This document shows positions 6,719 to 11,825 of a DNA stretch of 11,825 nt, piece after piece (within the stretch, counting starts at the first letter, position 1; every line of letters begins with the position of its first letter). The stretch covers positions 1 to 11,825 of the forward strand of contig CALAMM010000193.1 of assembly GCA_937925775.1 (NCBI GenBank), written 5' to 3'. The stretch is from an uncultured Fimbriimonadales bacterium (GTDB taxonomy: Bacteria; Armatimonadota; Fimbriimonadia; Fimbriimonadales; GBS-DC). The notes under the pieces were generated by a model. It searched no databases. It was not told the DNA's origin and saw nothing but the letters and a program-made list of their open reading frames with translations. Made by a program: the position numbers and the translations under genes.

Positions 6719-7939
6719 ATGGCAATTGTGAGAGCATTTCGAGCGACACGGTTTGCGCGGCTAATCCCTGAGGTGGTCGCGCCGCCGTATGATGTGATTG
6801 ACGAATCGCTACGCGCCGCGCTATCAGAGCGCAACCCTTACAACATCGTGCATCTAACCCTGCCGCAGGGCGATGAAGATCGCTATCACCACGCGGCACG
6901 CCTGTTTCAGCACTGGCTTGCCGAGGGTGTGCTCCGCCAAGACTCGGAGCCTGCGATTTACCGCTACACCCAGCGTTTTCTGGACCCGCTGACAAACCTT
7001 CACCGAACCCGCACTGGCTATTTCGTGCTGCTCCACACCGAGCCGTACGAGAACGGCGTGGTGCTGCCCCACGAAGAGACCTTTCCTGGGGTGAAGGAAG
7101 ACCGCTTTCGCCTGCTCCAAGCGACTGGCACCCATCTGGAGGCGATTTTTGGACTGTTTGAAGACACGCCCGCGTTTCGGGAAGCGATTGGTGATTTGCT
7201 CTGGGAGCCGATTGCCGAGTTGACAGGCGACGACCTGCCTGAGGGCAACGCGCACCGCTTGGAGCGCATCACGAACCCGATGTCTGTGGCGCGGTTCGAG
7301 CGGGCGTTCGAGAACGCGCGTGTGTGGATTGCCGACGGGCACCACCGTTACGAGACCGCCCTGCGCTTTGGGCAAACCTACGGAACCGACGGCTCCCCAG
7401 AACGCTTCCTGCCGATTCTGCTGGTCCCGCTGGATGATCCGGGGCTGGTGATTTTGCCCACGCATCGCCTGCTGGCGGAGCTGCCACCAGGCACGCAGAG
7501 CGATTGGCAGGCAAGGCTGACCCCAGAGTTTGAGCTGATTCCGATCGCGCCCGACTCGGTGGTCGAGCAGATGGCACGCTACAACGGCGAGGCAATCGGC
7601 TTCGTATGGCGCGAAGGCGCGTGGCTCATCCGCCCCAAAGCCTACCCGTCCGTGGAGGGGCAACCCGACGCGCTGACCCGTCTCGACTCGTGGGTGCTGC
7701 ATGCGCGCGTGCTGCCCGCGCTCGGCTACCGCGAACCGTCGAAGACCTACACGCGTTCCGCCGAAGAAGCCCTCGACGCCGTGCGTTCTGGCAAAGCGCA
7801 GGCGGCGTTCCTGCTTAACCCGCCTCCCCTGCGCGCCCTTCAGCAAATCGCCAGCGCAGGCGCGAAAATGCCCCACAAGTCCACCTACTTCTATCCGAAG
7901 GTGCTTTCAGGGCTGATTATGTGGCAGGTGAAACAATGA
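6719..7939 (+). CDS. DUF1015 family protein
   Basis: This 406-aa protein starts at an ATG with AAGGAG 9 nt upstream. It carries the recognisable DUF1015 (Pfam PF06245) landmarks in order: EVVAPPYDVID (18-28), NPYNIVHL (39-46), PHEETFPGVKEDRFRLL (117-133), IADGHHRYETALRF (204-217) and ILPTHRLL (245-252). The length of about 400 aa is normal for the family. Members are soluble and cytoplasmic; their biochemical activity is, to my knowledge, not established, so no reaction is assigned. The invariant HEET and ADGHHRYET segments look like an active site or nucleotide/metal site, but that is inference. Its stop codon overlaps the kdsB start (ATGA), indicating co-transcription and probably coupled translation with CMP-Kdo synthetase. 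No signal peptide or membrane segment is visible. Confidence 0.92.
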   Translation: MAIVRAFRATRFARLIPEVVAPPYDVIDESLRAALSERNPYNIVHLTLPQGDEDRYHHAARLFQHWLAEGVLRQDSEPAIYRYTQRFLDPLTNLHRTRTGYFVLLHTEPYENGVVLPHEETFPGVKEDRFRLLQATGTHLEAIFGLFEDTPAFREAIGDLLWEPIAELTGDDLPEGNAHRLERITNPMSVARFERAFENARVWIADGHHRYETALRFGQTYGTDGSPERFLPILLVPLDDPGLVILPTHRLLAELPPGTQSDWQARLTPEFELIPIAPDSVVEQMARYNGEAIGFVWREGAWLIRPKAYPSVEGQPDALTRLDSWVLHARVLPALGYREPSKTYTRSAEEALDAVRSGKAQAAFLLNPPPLRALQQIASAGAKMPHKSTYFYPKVLSGLIMWQVKQ

Positions 7940-8667
7940 AAGTGATTGGCGTCATCCCGGCGCGTCTGGCGGCGACACGCCTCCCAAACAAACCGCTGCT
8001 CGACATCGCAGGCAAACCGATGGTACAGTGGGTCTGGGAGCGGGCACGCCAAGCGCGCTCCCTGCACGAACTCTACATCGCCACGCCCGATCCTGAAATC
8101 GTGGAAGTTGCCGAGTCGTTCGGCGCTCAGGCGATGCTCACCAGCCACGCCCATCGCTCGGGCACCGACCGCATGGCGGAAGTCGCCCGCCGCACCGACG
8201 GCGAAATCTATGTCAACATTCAAGGCGACGAACCCCTGCTCAATCCCGAAGCCATCGACCGCGCCGTGCAACCCTTGCTGGACGACCCGCAGGTGATGAT
8301 GAGCAGCCTCTACTGCCACGCAAAGCCCGAAGACTACGAGGCCCCCAGCGTGGTGAAGGTGGTGGTCGATCTCGAGGGCAACGCGCTCTACTTCTCCCGC
8401 TCACGCATTCCCTACCCGCGCGAAACGACGGAGGCTCCCGTGCTCCGCCATATCGGGCTGTATGTGTTCCGCAGGTCGCTGCTGCTGGAATACGCCAGGT
8501 GGGAGCCCACTCCCTTAGAGCGCACCGAGATGCTGGAGCAGCTGCGCGTGCTGGAACACGGCTACAAAATCCGCATGGTCTACTTCGAACATCCCTCTAT
8601 CGCTGTAGACACGGAGACCGACCTGCAGAGGGTACGAGCGATTTTCGCCAGCGACGGCTCGATATAG
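7936..8667 (+). CDS. kdsB: 3-deoxy-manno-octulosonate cytidylyltransferase (CMP-Kdo synthetase)
   Basis: KdsB activates Kdo with CTP, releasing pyrophosphate, to give CMP-Kdo, the donor for the inner core of lipopolysaccharide. It is a soluble cytoplasmic enzyme. The 243-aa product matches the family in length (about 245-255 aa) and in every landmark: nucleotide-binding IPARLAATRLPNKPL (7-21), SGTDRMAEVA (75-84), NIQGDEPLL (94-102), SRSRIPYPRE (154-163), HIGLYVFRRSLL (172-183), ERTEMLEQLRVLEHGYKI (195-212) and AVDTETDLQRV (223-233). The ATG at 7936 is chosen over a GTG at 7921 because it places the N-terminus exactly at the conserved MKVIGVIPAR and overlaps the DUF1015 stop. Its 3' end overlaps the convergent apbE by 88 bp, yet the KdsB C-terminus is of normal type, so the overlap affects ApbE rather than KdsB. 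Confidence 0.96.
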   Translation: MKVIGVIPARLAATRLPNKPLLDIAGKPMVQWVWERARQARSLHELYIATPDPEIVEVAESFGAQAMLTSHAHRSGTDRMAEVARRTDGEIYVNIQGDEPLLNPEAIDRAVQPLLDDPQVMMSSLYCHAKPEDYEAPSVVKVVVDLEGNALYFSRSRIPYPRETTEAPVLRHIGLYVFRRSLLLEYARWEPTPLERTEMLEQLRVLEHGYKIRMVYFEHPSIAVDTETDLQRVRAIFASDGSI

Positions 8668-9446
8668 ATCGCGGTGCTGAGCGCGTCGCAGAGTGTGGGG
8701 TCGTCGCCTATCAGCGCGACAGGGGGGCGCGACGGCGCAGGATAGCCTGTGCGCGGGTCGAGGATATGCCCATAACGCACGCCGTCGACTTCGAAATACT
8801 GTTCCGCATCGCCCGATACGCCGACGGCGAGGTTACGCAGAACCCTCTCGCTTCCGTCGGGCAGGCGGCAAAGCCACCCTTCGGCGTTGGGGGGTGCCCC
8901 CAGCGCGTAGAGCGTGCTGCCCCCTGCATCCACCAGCGCCGACTCCACGCCCAACTCCCGCAAAATCCGCACGCACTGCGCAACTGCCCAGCCCTTGCCA
9001 ATCGCACCGAAACTCAGCTCCACCCCAGGCAACGCATAGTAAACCCAACGCCCCTCTGGCTCCATGAGTACCAAGTCCATCCCCACACGCTCAAGGGTCG
9101 CCTCAATAGCGTCAGTATCCGGCACGCGGTAGTGCTTATCTACAAACCCCCACAGGCGCAGCAGAGGCGTCACGGTGGGGTCAAACGCGCCTTCCGTGAG
9201 GGTATAAAGCATCCTACAGCGTTCCAGCAGTTGGAACAGTTCTGGCTCCACGCGCACGGGGCGCTCATGGGCGTGCGCGTTCAGGTAGCACACATCGCTG
9301 TCGGACAGGTAGAGGCTGAGCTGCCGCTCCAGACGGTGGGTCTCCTCGCGCAGCGCGGCGGCAATCGATTCCGCCGTCTGCCCATCGCCCAGCGGAAGCT
9401 GTACGCGAAACTCGGTGCCCATCGCCTGCCAGCGAAACGCGAACAT
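8580..9446 (-). CDS. apbE: FAD:protein FMN transferase (ApbE family)
   Basis: ApbE proteins transfer FMN from FAD to a threonine of target flavoproteins and need Mg2+. This 288-aa product has the family landmarks: AMGTEFRVQL (8-17), GAFDPTVTPLLRLWGF (86-101), SFGAIGKGWAVA (145-156), VDAGGSTLYALG (172-183), VSGDAEQYFEVDG (210-222), HILDPRTGYP (227-236) and DALSTAIY (254-261), the last supplying Mg-binding Asp and Thr. There is no signal peptide or lipobox, so it is predicted to be cytoplasmic, unlike many exported ApbE lipoproteins. The ATG at 9446 has no ribosome site but lies 7 nt after a TACAAT box, suggesting leaderless translation. Upstream in-frame ATGs at 9521 and 9491 lie in or beside the hsp20 terminator. 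The last 28 residues are encoded antisense to kdsB and do not resemble the usual ApbE C-terminus. No target flavoprotein gene is visible nearby. Confidence 0.93.
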   Translation of the reverse strand: MFAFRWQAMGTEFRVQLPLGDGQTAESIAAALREETHRLERQLSLYLSDSDVCYLNAHAHERPVRVEPELFQLLERCRMLYTLTEGAFDPTVTPLLRLWGFVDKHYRVPDTDAIEATLERVGMDLVLMEPEGRWVYYALPGVELSFGAIGKGWAVAQCVRILRELGVESALVDAGGSTLYALGAPPNAEGWLCRLPDGSERVLRNLAVGVSGDAEQYFEVDGVRYGHILDPRTGYPAPSRPPVALIGDDPTLCDALSTAIYIEPSLAKIARTLCRSVSVSTAIEGCSK

Positions 9447-9453
9447 CGCGACG

Positions 9454-9459
9454 ATTGTA
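9454..9459 (-). promoter_or_regulatory. -10 box of a probable leaderless apbE promoter
   Basis: TACAAT on the minus strand (five of six consensus matches) ends 7 nt before the apbE ATG at 9446. Transcription would then begin at or next to the A of the start codon. No good -35 is seen 15-18 bp upstream. Confidence 0.45.
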
Positions 9460-9496
9460 CCGCAACTTGCAAACGCGCCATCCGTCGCCATACACG

Positions 9497-9537
9497 AAAA
9501 ACACACCCCCTTCGCCCACACAGCAACGAAGGGGGTG
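9497..9537 (-). terminator. rho-independent terminator of hsp20
   Basis: On the minus strand CACCCCCTTCG (9537-9527) pairs perfectly with CGAAGGGGGTG (9514-9504) around a 12-nt loop, and TGTTTTTCG follows. The stem starts 24 nt after the hsp20 stop codon. The 11-bp GC-rich stem with five consecutive Ts is a textbook intrinsic terminator. It also insulates apbE, which starts 51 bp beyond it. Confidence 0.88.
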
Positions 9538-9561
9538 CCGCTGGATAGCGGGATACCGAAA

Positions 9562-10047
9562 TTACCCTTCGAGCTCCACCTTCACGGTCTTCGGCTTCGC
9601 CGACTCGGCTTTGGGCAAGCGCACCTCCAGCACGCCGTTCTTGTAGACGGCTTTCACTTTGTTCTCGTCGATTGCGGTGGGCAGCGTGTAGGCCACGCTG
9701 AACTTGCCGTAGCCGCCCATGCGGCTGATATAGTGCGCCTGCACATTCTCGCCCTCAATCAACGCCTTGCGCTCGCCCGATACCGTCAGCGTGCCGTTCG
9801 TAATCTCCACATGGAGATCCTTCTCCGACACGCCCGGCGTGGTGACGAACACCACGAACTCGTCGGGTGTCTCGTACACATCGAGCGCAGGCGTGAACTC
9901 CAGCTCCTGAGCGGTCGCCAGAGTCGGTCGCCAGTCAAAGAAGCGGTTGAACAGCTCATCCATCTCCCGTCGGAACTGCTCCATCTCGCGGAACGGGTTC
10001 CAGCGCACTACAGCATTCTCCGGTTCGCGTCGTGCCAACAGTCGCAT
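9562..10047 (-). CDS. hsp20: small heat-shock protein, Hsp20/alpha-crystallin family
   Basis: Small heat-shock proteins bind unfolding proteins in the cytoplasm as large oligomers, without ATP, and pass them to DnaK/ClpB. The 161-aa product has an N-terminal amphipathic stretch (WNPFREMEQFRREMDELFNR, 16-35), an alpha-crystallin domain at about 52-145 with the signature NGVLEVRLPK (137-146), and a C-terminal V-K-V (155-157) of the I-x-I/V type used in oligomer assembly. Three ATGs in tandem (10053, 10050, 10047) follow AAGGAGGG; the third has the best spacing (7 nt after GGAGG) and is chosen. The frame stays open upstream to 10209, but that part holds the operator and ribosome site and is leader, not protein. 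A HAIR operator lies 38-58 bp upstream and an intrinsic terminator follows, so the gene is probably a single-gene unit induced by heat through HspR. Confidence 0.95.
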   Translation of the reverse strand: MRLLARREPENAVVRWNPFREMEQFRREMDELFNRFFDWRPTLATAQELEFTPALDVYETPDEFVVFVTTPGVSEKDLHVEITNGTLTVSGERKALIEGENVQAHYISRMGGYGKFSVAYTLPTAIDENKVKAVYKNGVLEVRLPKAESAKPKTVKVELEG

Positions 10048-10084
10048 CATCATCCCTCCTTCTGAGTGTGTTTTTGGAAGGTCT

Positions 10085-10105
10085 CTTGAGTGCCTTCCAC
10101 TCAAG
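10085..10105. promoter_or_regulatory. HAIR element (HspR operator) upstream of hsp20
   Basis: CTTGAGT, seven bases, ACTCAAG: both arms match the published HspR-associated inverted repeat consensus (CTTGAGT-N7-ACTCAAG) exactly, and the pairing extends one more base on the inner side. HspR is a MerR-type repressor that usually holds dnaK, clpB and hsp20 genes off and works with DnaK as co-repressor. A weak -10-like TAAACT (10109-10104, minus strand) overlaps the outer edge, which would place the operator over the transcription start. No hspR gene is in the window. Confidence 0.85.
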
Positions 10106-10251
10106 TTTACGAATTGCGGATCGAAAAAGTTCCCGCCCTGGAAGGGTATTCGGAAAAAATCGGGGGTGTAGGACGCATGGCGCGCCCTCAGATACGCCTC
10201 CATCCCCATCTCGACACTGGCTCGCCACGCAGCTACACTGAGGTGAAAACT

Positions 10252-10267
10252 CTCGCTATTAAGCGAG
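10252..10267 (-). terminator. second hairpin with short T-run behind the PEBP gene
   Basis: On the minus strand CTCGCT and AGCGAG form a 6-bp stem with loop TAAT, followed two bases later by TTTT (10249-10246). It shares its first two bases with the larger hairpin at 10266-10300, so the two structures compete or stack. With that hairpin it forms the probable 3' end of the PEBP-domain transcript. Confidence 0.45.
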
Positions 10268-10300
10268 TTCAGCAGGGGCAGCGATTGCCCCTGCTGAACT
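10266..10300. terminator. strong hairpin, 15-bp perfect stem
   Basis: AGTTCAGCAGGGGCA (10266-10280) and TGCCCCTGCTGAACT (10286-10300) are perfect reverse complements with a 5-nt loop. The stem lies 20 bp after the stop of the minus-strand PEBP-domain gene. On the plus strand it is followed by TTTAT, giving four Ts in a row counting the last stem base; on the minus strand no T-run follows directly. It most likely marks the 3' end of the PEBP transcript, with the second hairpin supplying the T-run, and could also block plus-strand readthrough. Confidence 0.65.
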
Positions 10301-10320
10301 TTTATGGCACAGGCGGCGCG

Positions 10321-11825
10321 TTAGCGGGCTGCGAACCGCCCGACAATCTGCGCCTGCCCCAAGATTTTGCCCTGCATCGCTTGCCGTACCTCCGACCAGC
10401 TCGCGCCCGGCTCCAGTCCCAAGCTGGATACGGACAAGGCGTAGATAGTGAACACATACCGGTGTTCCCCTTCAGGCGGCTCGGGACCAAAGTAGCCAAT
10501 CTCACCAATGTCGTTCTTGCCCTGCTTGGCGCCGTTGTTCAGCGTAGGCTGGTTTGGCACACCTTCTGGCAAACTGGTCACCGACGCAGGAATGTCGTAG
10601 ACAACCCAGTGGACGAAATCATTGGCGTCGATGTCGATGCAGGTGACGACAAAGCTCTGAGTGCCACTTGGCGCACCTGACCAACTTAGCGCAGGGGAGC
10701 GGTTCTGTCCGCCAATCTCTGTAGAAGCGTGTACCAACGGAATGACGCCGTTGTTTTGGAAACTGTCGCTACGAAGTGTCAGGTTGGTCGACGTCTCATC
10801 TTGGTTGCCGTCACCGTTTTGGTTGTTATCGCCGCCGTTCTGGTTGCCGTTGCCACCGCAGGGGTCTGCCCACTGGCGCAGATTCACCCGCTCGCGACGC
10901 CCATCAGGATAGATCGCTTCCACTTCGTCGCCACGGAACACAATCTGAACCCGTCCTTGCGCCGTGTTCAGCACGATTTGACCCTGACCAGTCTCCGTGT
11001 TGTAGTCTATAGTGCCCGACTCGTTGTTCAGCTGGATGTTACCTGTCAACCGACCTGTATTGTAGTCCAGCTTAGCGTTATTGATGGTGAGTGAGGTTCC
11101 ACAACCCTCATATTCCATCGTGCCCTCAAAGCGCACAATCTCGAAATCGCCGATGTCATCGTAATTCTCGTAATAGTCGCCAGGCTCGTATTCGTCATCC
11201 TCCCACAAGAAGAAGTTGTTGTCGCCGAAGTATTCATCCTCGAAGTAGTCGTCACCGAGGTAATAATCGTCCAACTCATCCCACCAATCGTAGTCATCAT
11301 ACCAGTCGGAATCGTCGCCGCCCCAGTCGTCCCAGTCAAAGTCGTCTTCCCAGTCGTAGTCCCCGTCGTCATCGTCTTGGCGTCCGCGCGCAAACGGTCG
11401 AACAACAACATCGCCGTCAATGCTGGAGCGCTCCCGCGTGGTTAGGTCTAAATACCGCGCTCGAAGTTTGATCCGGTTTGGGGAAGTAGTCTCCGCAAGC
11501 TTGTAGTACGCTTCGAATTCGTCAGTGATGCTCACGATGATTTCGTAGGAACCAGGTCGCTCAACATAAACGAACTCGCCTGCTTTTTGGCTGCCGCCAG
11601 AGTCACGGAAGAACTCTACTCTTGCGCGATCCCGATTCGCATGAAAGCGGTAGTAGAGCCCTAACTCTTCATCGTATTCAAGAGCTTGACGTCCGCGTGA
11701 AGCAGCAACACTGGCACTACCGAAACGGAAAGGGCGGAAGGACTGTTGAAAGCCGCTGAGCCGTCCTACGCTATTTCGAGCGACACGCGAGGTTGCTGAA
11801 GCAGAGACACTCGCAGAACCAGTCA
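10321..11825 (-). CDS. YbhB/YbcL-type PEBP domain protein with hyperacidic aromatic segment (5' end beyond window)
   Basis: The frame is open from the right edge to the stop at 10321, about 500 visible residues; an in-frame GTG at 11535 is not the start, since the coding pattern continues upstream (a beta-rich stretch with GEFVYVERPGSYEIIV just before it). Visible order: a Ser/Ala-rich stretch, a beta-rich N-terminal region, 77 residues almost wholly Asp/Glu and Tyr/Trp/Phe (11146-11376), a beta region with a 20-residue tandem repeat, an Asn/Gln/Gly/Asp linker (about 10789-10860), and a C-terminal PEBP domain (10324-10785). The PEBP domain shows SPALSWSGAPSGTQSFVV, HWVVYDIPA, NDIGEIGYFGPEPPEGEHRY and FTIYALSVSSLGL, the YbhB/YbcL subgroup pattern, with Glu in place of the usual Cys in GPCPP. 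Bacterial YbhB proteins have no settled biochemical role. The low-charge linker and beta modules suggest an exported or surface protein, but the signal peptide, if any, is outside the window. Confidence 0.85.
   Translation of the reverse strand, partial: TGSASVSASATSRVARNSVGRLSGFQQSFRPFRFGSASVAASRGRQALEYDEELGLYYRFHANRDRARVEFFRDSGGSQKAGEFVYVERPGSYEIIVSITDEFEAYYKLAETTSPNRIKLRARYLDLTTRERSSIDGDVVVRPFARGRQDDDDGDYDWEDDFDWDDWGGDDSDWYDDYDWWDELDDYYLGDDYFEDEYFGDNNFFLWEDDEYEPGDYYENYDDIGDFEIVRFEGTMEYEGCGTSLTINNAKLDYNTGRLTGNIQLNNESGTIDYNTETGQGQIVLNTAQGRVQIVFRGDEVEAIYPDGRRERVNLRQWADPCGGNGNQNGGDNNQNGDGNQDETSTNLTLRSDSFQNNGVIPLVHASTEIGGQNRSPALSWSGAPSGTQSFVVTCIDIDANDFVHWVVYDIPASVTSLPEGVPNQPTLNNGAKQGKNDIGEIGYFGPEPPEGEHRYVFTIYALSVSSLGLEPGASWSEVRQAMQGKILGQAQIVGRFAAR

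Noticed and set aside
6854..7876. 340-residue minus-strand open frame opposite the DUF1015 gene
   Set aside because: The plus-strand frame has all DUF1015 motifs; the opposite translation is composition-driven.
9447..9521. N-terminal extension of ApbE from an ATG at 9521
   Set aside because: That ATG sits in the loop of the hsp20 terminator, and the added residues do not resemble a signal peptide or ApbE.
8499..9548. 349-residue plus-strand open frame opposite apbE
   Set aside because: ApbE motifs are unambiguous on the minus strand, and this frame also runs through the hsp20 terminator.
10085..10105. CIRCE (HrcA) operator as an alternative reading of the inverted repeat
   Set aside because: CIRCE has arms TTAGCACTC and GAGTGCTAA with a 9-bp spacer; the arms here match HAIR exactly and CIRCE poorly.
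10048..10209. N-terminal extension of Hsp20 from 10209
   Set aside because: It would place the HAIR operator and the Shine-Dalgarno inside the coding region; the ATG cluster right after AAGGAGGG is the natural start.

Overview
The window comes from a moderately GC-rich (roughly 58% by eye) bacterial chromosome. The large prepilin-like proteins, a PulG-type pseudopilin with a typical Armatimonadota-style N-terminus, a CMP-Kdo synthetase (implying a Kdo-containing outer membrane) and an HspR-type heat-shock operator fit a diderm, probably thermophilic lineage such as Armatimonadota (Fimbriimonadales-like). That placement is inferred from protein style, not from a marker gene. No mobile element, CRISPR array, tRNA or rRNA is visible, and no gene-free stretch exceeds 300 bases.

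Left half (1-6484, minus strand): four consecutive genes encode proteins with type IV pilin/pseudopilin N-termini. In transcription order they are a 267-aa PulG-like pseudopilin, a 608-aa PilV-like protein, a 618-aa PilW-like protein and a PilX-like protein of at least 606 aa that runs off the left edge. The order matches the minor-pilin operon fimU-pilV-pilW-pilX of classical type IV pili, but three of the four proteins are two to four times the usual minor-pilin size and carry long beta-rich C-terminal regions. The genes are closely spaced (13, 53 and 112 bp). A candidate promoter lies upstream of the first gene, and two hairpins sit in the 112-bp gap after it.

Middle (6485-9561): a 234-bp divergent intergenic region carries candidate promoters for both sides. 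Rightward is a two-gene unit, a DUF1015-family protein followed by kdsB, joined by a 4-bp ATGA overlap. Converging on it is apbE (FAD:protein FMN transferase), whose 3' end overlaps kdsB by 88 bp. apbE appears to start as a leaderless message.

Right part (9562-11825, minus strand): a small heat-shock protein gene (hsp20) has a strong rho-independent terminator behind it and, in front, a perfect HspR-associated inverted repeat (HAIR). Beyond a double hairpin lies the 3' part of a large protein, open at the right edge, that ends in a YbhB/PEBP domain. It is preceded by a beta-repeat region and an extraordinary 77-residue segment made almost entirely of acidic and aromatic residues.

The functional themes are surface/pilus assembly, envelope lipopolysaccharide precursor synthesis, flavinylation and heat shock. 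The pilin cluster, the HAIR-controlled hsp20 and the acidic/aromatic PEBP protein deserve most attention.
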